This document shows, piece after piece, positions 7,272 to 14,760 of a stretch of 21,756 bases of DNA; position 1 is the first letter of the stretch, and every line of letters starts with the position of its first letter. The translations under genes and the position numbers were made by a program. This DNA is from JAWVZB01 sp033722375 (GTDB lineage: Bacteria > Actinomycetota > Nitriliruptoria > Nitriliruptorales > Nitriliruptoraceae): positions 1 through 21,756 of the forward strand of contig JAWVZB010000051.1 in the NCBI GenBank assembly GCA_033722375.1. Direction: 5' to 3'. The notes beneath the pieces were generated by a model, which saw only the letters and a list, made by a program, of their open reading frames with translations, made no database searches and was not told where the DNA came from.

Positions 7272-8045
7272 TCAGGAACGCTGCAGGGCGGCGACCTGCG
7301 ACGAGGCGTCGCCCGCCACCGGTTCGCCGTGCCCGAATACGACGGTGTCGTAGGTCAGCCCGCCGAGCTTCGTCACCGATCGCCATGCTTGGTCCATGTC
7401 CTCGGTGAACTGCGGGTTCGGCCCCACCACGCGGCCGCTGTCACCGTTCAGTGCGTCCCCGGCGAACAGGGTCGAGGTACCCGGATCGATCACCGAGATG
7501 TGGCCGGGGGTGTGGCCCGGCGTCGCGACGATCTCGAGGTCGATGACGGTGTCGCCGTCGCCGACCGCGCCGACTGGTCGCGGCGCCTCGATCGCGGGGA
7601 TGTCGGCCTCTCCGGCATAGGCCTCCGCGTCGGCCGCCGCCTCCAGGACAGCGGGGAGGCTGCCGACGTGGTCGGGGTGCTTGTGGGTGAGGATGACATG
7701 GCTCACATCGGGCCAGCCGAGGCCCATCTCCGACAGGACCCGCTCGACCTCGCCCTCGTTGCCCTCGACACCCGTGTCGATCACCACCGCCTGGCCGGCG
7801 CGGACGACGACGTAGGCCGAGACGAACCCGAGGTCGACCCGCCCCCAGCCGTCCTCGGCGACCCTGTCCCCGTCCGTGGTCGTCGGGGTGATCGTCTCTC
7901 CCTCCCCGGGGGGCGTGCCCTCGGGCAGCACGGCTCCCTCTTCACCGTCGTCGCAGGCGGCGGCGAGCGGGCCGAGGACCACCGCCCCGACCGTGAGGCG
8001 CCCGAGGTCGACCAGGAAGCGTCTGCGTGCCATGACCTCACCCAT
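7272..8045 (-). CDS. Tat-exported metallo-beta-lactamase-fold lipoprotein
   Basis: This is a 257-residue metallo-hydrolase. The N-terminus has a twin-arginine signal (RRRFLV, 7-12), a hydrophobic stretch and a lipobox LAAAC with Cys31. It should be exported folded by Tat and anchored as a lipoprotein, its linker (about 32-60) being Gly/Pro/Thr-rich. The fold carries THKHPDH (His121, His123, Asp125, His126), GHTPGH (His178), GDAL (Asp197) and FGHG (His239), a full dinuclear metal site. Members include glyoxalase II-like thioesterases, lactonases and beta-lactamases; the substrate cannot be told from sequence. The start at 8045 follows GGGAG at 9 nt. An ATG at 8033 is the alternative and would leave the Tat motif in place. 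The gene lies alone between the convergent acyl-CoA synthetase and the maleylpyruvate isomerase-like gene, 65 bp upstream on the same strand. TACTGT (8081-8076, minus strand) is a possible -10 box. Confidence 0.9.
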   Translation of the reverse strand: MGEVMARRRFLVDLGRLTVGAVVLGPLAAACDDGEEGAVLPEGTPPGEGETITPTTTDGDRVAEDGWGRVDLGFVSAYVVVRAGQAVVIDTGVEGNEGEVERVLSEMGLGWPDVSHVILTHKHPDHVGSLPAVLEAAADAEAYAGEADIPAIEAPRPVGAVGDGDTVIDLEIVATPGHTPGHISVIDPGTSTLFAGDALNGDSGRVVGPNPQFTEDMDQAWRSVTKLGGLTYDTVVFGHGEPVAGDASSQVAALQRS

Positions 8046-8110
8046 CGTCCGCTGCTCCCGTGTCGGGCGCCACCGACAGTAGACGGGAACCCGCAGCTCT
8101 GGGCGTCGTC

Positions 8111-8890
8111 TCAGAAGAGGATGCGGTGCCGCAAGAGCCCGGACGCCGGTACGCGACCGGACAGCGCACGGCAGAACTCGATCGCGTCCATCTCGATCCG
8201 CTCGCCCTGTCCGTTGCCAGCAACGAAGCGCCCGCCGGCGGGACCGGCGAGGCTCACCACCACCGGCTCTCCATGCCGCTCGCACCACTCGATCACGACG
8301 TCCTCGACGATGCGTCCATCGACGTTCGGGTCGAGGACGAGGTCGTGCCCGACGGCGCGGGCGATGTCGATGCGGTGCATGAACGCATCTCTCGTGTAGA
8401 TGACTCGGTTCAGCTCACCGAGCGTGGTGCGTTCCGGCATGCCCTCGGCGGCGTTGCCATCCGGGGAGTTGGGGATCGGGAGGCGCCCGATCAGCGCGGG
8501 CAGGTTCGCACGGGTCCGGACTGCCCGTGGTGCGGTCCGGCGTAGCTCCTCCGCCAACGCGGCAGGGCTCTTGGCCCGGTGCTCGCGCACCTGGAGGTCG
8601 TTCATCGCGTCGAGCTCACTGCCGTCGTACTCGCTGCGGTGCCGCAGTCCCCACAACGCCTGGCGGAGACCCTCCCGGATCGAAGCATGACCGTGTGCGG
8701 CACCGACGAGGTGGGCGACAATGTCGCGGACCGTCCACGGCTCGCATTCGGTCGTGACCTCCCAGTCCCCTGGTTCCAGCCGATCGAGCTGCTCGAACAG
8801 CAGCTCGTAGGCCCCCATGGCGACGGCAGCGACCTCGTCGCGCTGCCGGATGCGCGGGCGGTCCTCGATACGGACAGCGTCGTCGATCAT
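8111..8890 (-). CDS. Maleylpyruvate isomerase-family protein (DinB-like, mycothiol-type)
   Basis: This 259-residue protein belongs to the actinobacterial maleylpyruvate isomerase N-terminal/TIGR03083-like family. These proteins have a DinB four-helix fold, and characterised members use mycothiol as a cofactor. The family signature CEPWTVRDIVAHLVG (49-63) supplies one metal ligand, His60, and RDAFMHRIDIARA (167-179) supplies His172 and probably Asp168, where the characterised enzyme has Glu. C-terminal residues 180-259 form the small SCP2-like or MDMPI C-terminal region typical of the family. The start ATG at 8890 overlaps the stop of the TetR gene by 4 nt (ATGA) and has GAGGAGA upstream, so translation is coupled. 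No maleylpyruvate pathway gene is nearby, so the real reaction is probably another thiol-dependent transfer or detoxification under TetR control. The family is fairly sure; the function is open. Confidence 0.85.
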   Translation of the reverse strand: MIDDAVRIEDRPRIRQRDEVAAVAMGAYELLFEQLDRLEPGDWEVTTECEPWTVRDIVAHLVGAAHGHASIREGLRQALWGLRHRSEYDGSELDAMNDLQVREHRAKSPAALAEELRRTAPRAVRTRANLPALIGRLPIPNSPDGNAAEGMPERTTLGELNRVIYTRDAFMHRIDIARAVGHDLVLDPNVDGRIVEDVVIEWCERHGEPVVVSLAGPAGGRFVAGNGQGERIEMDAIEFCRALSGRVPASGLLRHRILF

Positions 8891-9477
8891 CGGGTCTCCT
8901 CATCGATGTGCCGCAAGAACATCTCGGCGGCCTGTGGAGCGAGGTCACGCCAACGGGTGCCCCCGGGGTCGTTCGCGAGCTGCTGCGCCGCAAGCCCGGA
9001 CACGAGCGCGGTGTAGAGATCGACGTGTGCGGGATCTTCGATCCCGTAGGCGGCGAAGCGATCCACCATGGCGCCGTAGTTCTCGAGGCTCACGGCGTAC
9101 GCCTCGGCGGAGGGCTCCCAGCCGGGGATCGCGTGGGTGAACATGAGCTGGTAGCGGGCGGGATGCTCGGCACAGAAGTCGAGGAAGGCCTCGACCGCCG
9201 AGGTCAGGACACAGTTGCGGTCGGCGCCATCGGGGAGCCCTGCGAACAGCTGCAGCATGCGCTCGTTGAGCTCTCGGTAGCCCTGTTCGAACAAGGCGTC
9301 GTAGATCGCCGACTTGCCGTCGAAATAGGTGTAGAGCGACGGTGCTTGCATCCCGACCTCGGCGGCCAGGTCCCGGAGGGAGAGCCCCGCGATCCCGTCA
9401 CGCGCGGCGAGCCGCCAGGCGGCGGTGAGGATCTCCGCCTGGGTCTCGGCGCGCCGCTCGGCGATCCGGGTGCTCAC
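8887..9477 (-). CDS. TetR-family transcriptional regulator
   Basis: This 196-residue repressor-type regulator has an N-terminal TetR helix-turn-helix (about 12-58): ETQAEILTAAWRLAARDG, then GLSLRDLAAEVGMQAPSLYTYFDGK with the usual YxYFxxK end. The C-terminal ligand-binding part (AEHPARYQLMFTHAIPGWEP and following) resembles the WHG/TetR_C_33 group. The GTG start at 9477 is preceded by GGAGG at 6 nt. The maleylpyruvate isomerase-like gene follows with a 4-nt overlap, so the two form an operon. A dyad operator (9499-9530) overlaps the predicted transcription start, which suggests autoregulation of the pair. The inducer is unknown; the partner gene suggests a small electrophilic or aromatic compound. 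Confidence 0.93.
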   Translation of the reverse strand: MSTRIAERRAETQAEILTAAWRLAARDGIAGLSLRDLAAEVGMQAPSLYTYFDGKSAIYDALFEQGYRELNERMLQLFAGLPDGADRNCVLTSAVEAFLDFCAEHPARYQLMFTHAIPGWEPSAEAYAVSLENYGAMVDRFAAYGIEDPAHVDLYTALVSGLAAQQLANDPGGTRWRDLAPQAAEMFLRHIDEETR

Positions 9478-9498
9478 CAGCGTCCTCCGGCCTCGAAC

Positions 9499-9530
9499 CG
9501 AATACTGTTAGGAAATCCTAACGGTGTTCG
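9499..9530. promoter_or_regulatory. TetR-type dyad operator
   Basis: The left half-site CGAATACTGTTAGGA (9499-9513) and right half-site TCCTAACGGTGTTCG (9516-9530) are inverted repeats around AA, pairing at 13 of 15 positions. The inner 7 bp of each arm are perfect (GTTAGGA/TCCTAAC). It lies directly downstream of the -10 box of the TetR gene and covers the expected +1, an ideal place for autorepression. It is AT-rich compared with its surroundings. Binding by the adjacent TetR protein is inferred. Confidence 0.8.
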
Positions 9531-9531
9531 G

Positions 9532-9560
9532 ATAATGGCAGCCCGCGGCCTGCATGTCAA
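9532..9560 (-). promoter_or_regulatory. Sigma70-type promoter of the TetR operon
   Basis: On the minus strand a perfect TTGACA -35 (9560-9555) is followed after 17 nt by CATTAT (9537-9532), 4 of 6 matches to TATAAT. The start site would be near 9525, inside the operator dyad, giving a leader of about 48 nt. It is the only promoter in the window with both boxes recognisable. Confidence 0.7.
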
Positions 9561-9579
9561 GCCGTGAGACCCACCGGGC

Positions 9580-10293
9580 TCAGCGGCTCCGCACGGCCGC
9601 GACGACGGTCTCGATCACCTCGTCCGGAGCCACGTCGTCCGGCACTCCGATCGCCCGCGTCCGGAGCGTGGCCGCGACCTCGTTCGCGATGCGCTGCCGT
9701 GCTTCCGGGTCCAGCGACGACCGCCGCTGGAGGTAGGAGCGGGCCAGGGCGTACTCGCGCTCGGTCACCCCGCCGACGTCGACACGCCCGACCCACGTGG
9801 CGGCGGTCGCCGGCGGGGCGTCACGCAGCGACTCCTTGCCCGGCTCGTGGATCACGATCGTCCCTGCCGCCAGGTCCCCGAGCCGCTGGTCGTCGCGGCT
9901 CACGAGCATCACCGTCGCCCCGACGCCGTAGAACAGCAGGCTGTCGACGAGCCGCAGCAGGTTGCGGATCAACGAGCCCGTCCAGCCGAGCGGCTGCCCG
10001 TCGACCCGCACCACCCGGAGCCGGGCGAGCCGCTTCCCGGGCGTGCGTCCCTCCCAGGCCGCCTCGAAGACGACGAAGTAGCCGAGGTGGAGGAAGTAGA
10101 CCACGGCGACGACCACAGCGATCGCGATCCCCGGTGGAGGCTGGAGGTTGGCCTGATCCGCAACGAGCAGCACGGCCACCGTCACGAGCCCCTGGAGGAC
10201 CCCGTCGACCAGGAGAGCGACCGACCGTGACCCCAGACCGGCGTGCTCGTGGCGCAGCGCCACGCCCTCCGGGGTGATGAACGGGTCCGACAC
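9580..10293 (-). CDS. RDD-family membrane protein
   Basis: This 237-residue integral membrane protein has the RDD hallmarks. The first segment carries Arg23 and Asp30 (GSRSVALLVDG), then come EGRTPGKRLARLRVVRVDG (81-99), the basic RNLLRLVD (110-117) and DQRLGDLAAGTIVI (135-148). Three hydrophobic segments lie at about 25-46, 55-75 and 108-131, with a soluble C-terminal tail of about 90 residues ending in a predicted helix. RDD proteins are poorly characterised; some are linked to ion exchange and many sit beside MoxR/SpoIIM clusters, as here. The GTG start at 10293 has GAGGAT at 6 nt. It is divergent from the SpoIIM-like gene (103 bp), and TAGAGT (10326-10321) is a possible -10 box. The Rv3695-like position in the cluster supports a shared envelope role. 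Confidence 0.9.
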   Translation of the reverse strand: MSDPFITPEGVALRHEHAGLGSRSVALLVDGVLQGLVTVAVLLVADQANLQPPPGIAIAVVVAVVYFLHLGYFVVFEAAWEGRTPGKRLARLRVVRVDGQPLGWTGSLIRNLLRLVDSLLFYGVGATVMLVSRDDQRLGDLAAGTIVIHEPGKESLRDAPPATAATWVGRVDVGGVTEREYALARSYLQRRSSLDPEARQRIANEVAATLRTRAIGVPDDVAPDEVIETVVAAVRSR

Positions 10294-10320
10294 CGGCGAT
10301 CCTCGCTCGCAGGAACCACG

Positions 10321-10326
10321 ACTCTA
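10321..10326 (-). promoter_or_regulatory. Putative -10 box for RDD gene
   Basis: On the minus strand TAGAGT matches TANNNT and would start transcription near 10314, about 20 nt before the GTG, leaving room for the GAGGAT ribosome binding site. No -35 is visible. It lies in an ACTCTACG octamer that recurs at 10380-10387 around the opposite promoter. Confidence 0.3.
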
Positions 10327-10383
10327 CGGCGCAGGGACCATGTCCGTCGGCGCCCGCGGGGGCCACCAGCGGGGCACGCACTC

Positions 10384-10389
10384 TACGCT
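10384..10389 (+). promoter_or_regulatory. Putative -10 box for leaderless SpoIIM-like gene
   Basis: TACGCT matches TANNNT and ends 7 nt before the GTG at 10397, so transcription would begin at the start codon. No Shine-Dalgarno precedes that GTG. Position and spacing are the only support. Confidence 0.4.
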
Positions 10390-10396
10390 CCCGGTC

Positions 10397-11398
10397 GTGG
10401 ACATCGACCGCTTCGTCGCCGAGCACCGCCCCGTCTGGGACCGGCTCGAGGAAGCCGTCGCAGACGGACCACGCGGCCTCGCGAGACGCGGTGGCGACGA
10501 CATCGCCGAGTTGGTTCGCGACTACCTCGCGGTGAGCGGCCACCTCGCCGAGGCCCGGACCCGGTACGGCGACCCGGAGCTGGACCGCTACCTCTCGCGG
10601 CTGGTGTCCATGGCTCAGGGGGCGATCTACGGCGCGCGGCCCACGACCACCCGCGGGCTCCTGGACGTGTTCGCCGGCCGCTACCGGGCCGCGATCCGCC
10701 GCACCCTCCCCCACATCGTGGTGGCCGCCGCGGTGCTGGCGGTCGCGATCGCCGGGTCCGCCCTGTGGGCCGCGTTCTCGGGTGAGGCGCAGGCCGGGGT
10801 GGTCCCCGGCTTCGTCGACAACCTCGCCGGCGACGCCGACCGTGAGCTGCGGGAGGCCTCCGGCTCGCTGTCGGGCTTCATCTTCCTCAACAACGTCCGG
10901 GTCGCGCTCCTCGCCTTCGCGCTCGGGATCACGCTCACGGCGGGAACCCTGCTGGTGCTCGTGCAGAACGGGCTGCTGATCGGGGGACTCGCCGGCACGG
11001 CCACCGCTTTCGGGGGCGGGGCGCGATTCTGGCAGCTCGTGCTCCCCCATGGCTTCCTCGAGCTGACCGCCATCGTCATCGCTGCCGGCGCGGGGATCCG
11101 GATCGGCTGGAGCATCGTCGACCCCGGCGACCGGCTGCGCAGGACCGCCCTCGCCGAGGAGACCAAGGACGCGGTGCTGGTGGCGGTCGGGGTCATCCCC
11201 GCGTTCCTCCTCGCCGCGGCGATCGAGGGCCTCGTGACGGGCGTGACGGGGCTGCCCTGGGTCGAGATCGGGCTCGGAGCTCTCGTCGCGGTGGGCTACG
11301 TCGCCTGGCTCGCCGGGCTGACCGCCCGCAACCGTCGGACGAGCGGGGCGGGAGCAGCGGGCGCTCAGAGCGCCCCGCGGTCCTTGATCCGCAGGTAG
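10397..11398 (+). CDS. SpoIIM/DUF95-like membrane protein
   Basis: This 333-residue protein of the stage II sporulation M (DUF95) family is common in non-sporulating actinobacteria. A soluble helical N-terminal region (1-100) precedes about five or six membrane segments (105-127, 168-190, 191-205, 218-236, 258-280, 288-308). The conserved core includes FIFLNNVRVALLAFALGI (161-178), NGLLIGG (191-197) and LPHGFLELTAI (216-226, with His218, Gly219 and Glu222). In Bacillus, SpoIIM helps a septal peptidoglycan-remodelling complex; here it probably assists envelope protein handling with the MoxR cluster. The GTG at 10397 is chosen because the family typically begins MDxDxFVAEHRPxWDRLE; an ATG at 10340 would add 19 residues without homology. 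It runs opposite to its cluster and overlaps the end of the DUF58 gene by 34 bp. Confidence 0.87.
   Translation: MDIDRFVAEHRPVWDRLEEAVADGPRGLARRGGDDIAELVRDYLAVSGHLAEARTRYGDPELDRYLSRLVSMAQGAIYGARPTTTRGLLDVFAGRYRAAIRRTLPHIVVAAAVLAVAIAGSALWAAFSGEAQAGVVPGFVDNLAGDADRELREASGSLSGFIFLNNVRVALLAFALGITLTAGTLLVLVQNGLLIGGLAGTATAFGGGARFWQLVLPHGFLELTAIVIAAGAGIRIGWSIVDPGDRLRRTALAEETKDAVLVAVGVIPAFLLAAAIEGLVTGVTGLPWVEIGLGALVAVGYVAWLAGLTARNRRTSGAGAAGAQSAPRSLIRR
11359..11375. terminator. Palindrome in the overlap of convergent genes
   Basis: GGGCGCTC-A-GAGCGCCC is a perfect 17-bp palindrome that folds into a 7-bp GC stem with a CAG loop. It contains the DUF58 stop codon and lies inside the SpoIIM-like coding end. 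It may slow or end transcription from both sides. There is no T-tract, so the function is inferred. Confidence 0.4.
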
Positions 11399-12669
11399 GC
11401 GTCTGCCAAGGCGCCGGCCAGGTCCTCGGGAACGACGTCGACGACCTCGGCGCCGAGTCGACGGAGACGCTGAGCTGACTCGTTGCGGTCCGCCAGTGTC
11501 CTGGCCGCCGCCGCCGCGTCGTAGGCGTCCGGTGACGTCTCGGGGAGCCGGTTGGCAGCGGCCGCGACCGCGGGGTCGCGCACGGCAGCGACCAGGACGA
11601 GGTGGCGGGTCAGGAGGATCGGCAGCGCCCCGAACAAGCTCCCCATCGCCTCGGGCGGACCCAGATCGGTGAACAGCACCAGGAGGCTGCGGCGTCGCTG
11701 TCGCGACAGGTAGGCCGCGAACGCACGCCGGTACAGCGACGACTCGAGTCCGGCTTCGAGCGCGAAGACCGCATCGAGCACCCGCCGCGTCTGCGCCCGC
11801 CCCGACCGCGCGGGCACCGTCACCCGGATGTCGCGGTCGAACGCGACCGCCCCGACCTGATCCCCGACCTGGGTGGCGAGATGGGTCAGGGCCACCGCCC
11901 CGTCGATCGCGACCTCGATACGGGACCATTCCCCGATCCGCCCCGCCATCGCACGTCCGCGATCGATCAGGAGGCCGAGGTGCTGGTTCCGCTGCTCGCG
12001 GTAGACGTTGGAGATGGGGGTGACCGAACGCGCCGTGGCGCGCCAGTTGATGCGGCGGTACTCGTCGTCGGGGTGGTACTCCCGGAGCGAGTCGAACTCG
12101 CTGCCGGCCCCGCGCTGGCGGGTCAGCCGCTCCCCCGCCGTCAGCAGCCTGGCCTGCCGCAGCCGCAGCTCCGCGGCCTGCCGGCCCGGCAACCGGGGGT
12201 GGACTCGCACCCGGCCCGGCAGCTCGACGTCGGCTTGCCGCGCCCCGAACCCGAGCGGGCCGAAGACGCGGATCGTCACCGGACCGAGGTCGTGGTCGCC
12301 ACGCCGGTCGGGATGCAGGGCCGCCCGCAGGGTGAGCGTGTCGTGCGGGGCGAGCGCCACTCGGTGGCGCCGCGGCTCGCGCCCGAGCGACGGAGGCGTG
12401 GCGTCGTGGAGCCCGACGCGGAGCGTCCACGCGCGGGGGTTGCGGAGCGTGAGCGTCACGCTGGTCTCCGTGGCGACGGTGGTGACCGCCGGGACCTCGC
12501 GGCGCACGTCGAGCTCGGCCGGGCGGGGCGCGAGCCGGACGTCGACGGCGGTCGCCACGGCCAGCGCCACGAGTGCGACCACGAGCCACCAGCCCGACGG
12601 ACCTGGCAGGACCATGACGACCAGCGCGGCCACGACGACCGCGACGACCAGTCGCGTCCCGAGCGCCAT
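11365..12669 (-). CDS. DUF58 domain protein, MoxR partner
   Basis: This is a 434-residue membrane-anchored protein with two hydrophobic segments (6-21, 26-46). A beta-rich region follows (about 52-160, with TVTLTLRNP-like folds), then the DUF58 signature RQRGAGSEFDSLREYHPDDEYRRINWRATAR (184-214). A von Willebrand A-like domain lies at about 228-400, where the metal-site motif reads DRGRAM (236-241), lacking the serines of a classical MIDAS. Such divergence is common in DUF58. MoxR ATPases and DUF58 proteins are thought to act together in activating or assembling client proteins at the membrane. The start at 12669 has GGTGGAG at 8 nt; the frame is open further upstream within the moxR gene but without homology. 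A 43-nt gap separates it from moxR, the only loose joint in the operon. Confidence 0.9.
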   Translation of the reverse strand: MALGTRLVVAVVVAALVVMVLPGPSGWWLVVALVALAVATAVDVRLAPRPAELDVRREVPAVTTVATETSVTLTLRNPRAWTLRVGLHDATPPSLGREPRRHRVALAPHDTLTLRAALHPDRRGDHDLGPVTIRVFGPLGFGARQADVELPGRVRVHPRLPGRQAAELRLRQARLLTAGERLTRQRGAGSEFDSLREYHPDDEYRRINWRATARSVTPISNVYREQRNQHLGLLIDRGRAMAGRIGEWSRIEVAIDGAVALTHLATQVGDQVGAVAFDRDIRVTVPARSGRAQTRRVLDAVFALEAGLESSLYRRAFAAYLSRQRRRSLLVLFTDLGPPEAMGSLFGALPILLTRHLVLVAAVRDPAVAAAANRLPETSPDAYDAAAAARTLADRNESAQRLRRLGAEVVDVVPEDLAGALADAYLRIKDRGAL

Positions 12670-12712
12670 CAGCGGCGCTCCACCGTGCCGTGAGCGGTTC
12701 GCGACGTCACGC

Positions 12713-13669
12713 TCAGCGCGGCACCTCGGTGCGCTCGACGATCCCCGACAGCACACCATCGGGCGTGGCCCCGTCGAGCTCGGCCTCGGGGCGGACCTGG
12801 ATGCGGTGCCGCCACGCGGGAGCGACCAGCGCCTTGACGTCGTCGGGGACGACGTAGTCACGGGCGTGGAGGTAGGCCCATGCCTTCGCGACGTGCAGCA
12901 GCATCGCGGTGCCCCGCGGGCTGACCCCGAGCGCCAGTGACGGACTCCCCCGGGTCTCTCCCGCGAGCGAGGTGAGGTAGTCGACGATGTCGTCGGAGAC
13001 GGTCACCTCGCGGACCTCGCTCCGCGCGGTGGCGATCTCGTCGGCACCGGCCACGGCCGTGACCCCCGCCGCCTCGAGATCGTGCGGATCGAGGCCCTCG
13101 TCGTGCCTGCGGAGGATCGTCTTCTCGTCGTCGGAAGACGGGTAGCCCACGCGTAGCTTCATCAGGAAGCGGTCGAGCTGCGCCTCTGGCAGCGGGTAGG
13201 TGCCCTCGAACTCGACCGGGTTCTGGGTCGCGACGACGAGGAACGGCACCGGCAGCCCATGGGCCTCGCCCTCCACCGACACCTGGCGCTCCTCCATCGC
13301 CTCGAGCAGCGCAGCCTGGGTCTTCGGGGGCGTGCGGTTGATCTCGTCCGCCAGCAGCACGTTGGTGAAGATCGGACCGGGCCGGAAGTCGAAGCGGCCG
13401 GTGCCGGACTCGTAGACGAGGTTGCCGGTCACGTCCGAAGGCATGAGATCGGGGGTGAACTGCACCCGCCGGACGTCGAGCCGGAGCGCCGCCCCGAGCG
13501 CCTTGACCATCAGGGTCTTCGCCACCCCGGGAACACCCTCGAGAAGGACGTGACCACCGGCCAGCAACGCGGCGAGGAGGCCGTAGACGGTGGGCTCCTG
13601 CCCGACCACGACCTTGGCGACCTCGCGCCGCACGTTATCCAGGAGTTGGCGGGTGTCGGTCGTGGTCAC
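12713..13669 (-). CDS. moxR: MoxR-family AAA+ ATPase
   Basis: This 318-residue cytosolic ATPase of the AAA_3/MoxR group is a chaperone-like remodelling motor. Walker A is GVPGVAKT (45-52), Walker B LLADEINR (105-112), sensor 1 ATQNP (147-151) and the sensor-2 region SPRG (about 266-269). The AAA lid domain spans about 255-310. All ATPase motifs are intact and the length is typical. The GTG start at 13669 overlaps the stop of the DUF4350 gene by 4 nt (GTGA), with GAGGAG upstream. Its conserved neighbours (DUF58, DUF4350, DUF4129, SpoIIM, RDD) place it with the mycobacterial moxR2-type cluster. Clients are unknown. Confidence 0.96.
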   Translation of the reverse strand: MTTTDTRQLLDNVRREVAKVVVGQEPTVYGLLAALLAGGHVLLEGVPGVAKTLMVKALGAALRLDVRRVQFTPDLMPSDVTGNLVYESGTGRFDFRPGPIFTNVLLADEINRTPPKTQAALLEAMEERQVSVEGEAHGLPVPFLVVATQNPVEFEGTYPLPEAQLDRFLMKLRVGYPSSDDEKTILRRHDEGLDPHDLEAAGVTAVAGADEIATARSEVREVTVSDDIVDYLTSLAGETRGSPSLALGVSPRGTAMLLHVAKAWAYLHARDYVVPDDVKALVAPAWRHRIQVRPEAELDGATPDGVLSGIVERTEVPR

Positions 13670-14760
13670 GGTCGCTCCTCGGTCACGGTGGTGGTGCGGT
13701 GCTCCAGACGATGCAGGTCACGGGCGAGCCGCAGCAGTTGGTCGTCGTCGCGGGGCGGGGGGCCGCCGAGCAGGTCCGCGGCCTCGCCGTCGAGGCCGAG
13801 CCGGTCGTCGACCGCGTGGCCGACCTCGGCGGGTTCGAGGTCGGACGGTAGACCGAAACGACGCCCGAGCTGACGGGCGTGATGGCGGCGGAGCTCCGCC
13901 CCGACGTAGGCGTGGTCCTGGGACGCCCGCAGCAGGTCCCCCGTCGCATCGACGAGTGCGCTGGCGGGGATGGGCGACGGTCGCGGTTCGTCCGGAGGCA
14001 TCCCGAGCCGCCGCCACCGCACCGCTGCGAACGTGACCGCGGCCAGGACCAGGCCGAGGAGCCCGAACCGCACGGCCGAGGGCAGCGAGGCGATGACACC
14101 GGGGGCGGGGCGGGACTCGGGGACCGGCGCACCGAGGACCACATCGGCGCCGGGCCCACCGACGAGCCGGAGCGCCAGGACGGCGTTGTCGAGGTCTCGT
14201 AGATGCTCGTTGGTGAAGATGCTCCGGCCGCCGAGCACGAAGACCACGCCCTCCCCGACCGACAGAGAGATCAGGTAGGCGTCGCCGCCGGGGCTCGTCA
14301 GACAGGTCAGCGCCTCGGGTTGACCACCGGCGGACAGGACGACGTCCACCGACCGGACGCGCACCCGTTCCACGCCCACGACCGCTGGCGCGACGCAGCT
14401 CGGCTCCACCTGCGCGGTGCCGAAGACGCTCCCGCTGACGAAGGCGCCGGTCGAGACCCCGACGGCCGCAGCGATCTCCGAGGTCGGGTCGGCCAGGACG
14501 AGGCGTCCGCCGTCGGCGACCCAGTCGACGATCTCGGTCGCTTCCTCCGGGGTGCGGAGTTCCTCGAGGAACACGAGCGTGGCACCGTCGACCGGTACGC
14601 CGCCCCGGGTGATCTGGCCGCCGGACGCCGCCACGAACCGTTCGAAGGCGAGCGTGCCGTCGGGACCGTCGAGACGGCCTTGACCCCCGGCGACCAGCAG
14701 CGCCAGGACACCGAGCACCGTCAGGGCCGCGGCGGTGATGACGACGGTCCTGGTCCTCAC
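13666..14760 (-). CDS. DUF4350 domain membrane protein
   Basis: This 364-residue protein is probably membrane-spanning at both ends of an outer domain. It has an N-terminal hydrophobic helix (6-24), then an extracytoplasmic domain (about 30-225) with the DUF4350-type core: EIVDWVADGGRLVLADP (76-92), GVVFVLGGRSIFTNEHL (171-187) and LDNAVLALRLV (190-200). A second hydrophobic helix (229-248) and a cytoplasmic tail follow. The fold resembles the glutamine-amidotransferase-like domains of gliding and ABC-associated proteins but lacks an evident catalytic triad. Cys122 and Cys153 could form a disulphide outside the cell. The GTG start at 14760 overlaps the DUF4129 stop by 4 nt; upstream frame extension lies inside that gene and is not used. 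It corresponds in position to Rv3691-like genes. Function unknown. Confidence 0.85.
   Translation of the reverse strand: MRTRTVVITAAALTVLGVLALLVAGGQGRLDGPDGTLAFERFVAASGGQITRGGVPVDGATLVFLEELRTPEEATEIVDWVADGGRLVLADPTSEIAAAVGVSTGAFVSGSVFGTAQVEPSCVAPAVVGVERVRVRSVDVVLSAGGQPEALTCLTSPGGDAYLISLSVGEGVVFVLGGRSIFTNEHLRDLDNAVLALRLVGGPGADVVLGAPVPESRPAPGVIASLPSAVRFGLLGLVLAAVTFAAVRWRRLGMPPDEPRPSPIPASALVDATGDLLRASQDHAYVGAELRRHHARQLGRRFGLPSDLEPAEVGHAVDDRLGLDGEAADLLGGPPPRDDDQLLRLARDLHRLEHRTTTVTEERP

Noticed and set aside
9821..12589. 922-codon minus-strand open frame across the SpoIIM, RDD and DUF58 region
   Set aside because: It is Arg/Pro/Gly/Ala-rich, out of frame with DUF58 and antisense to SpoIIM, and it shows no motifs.
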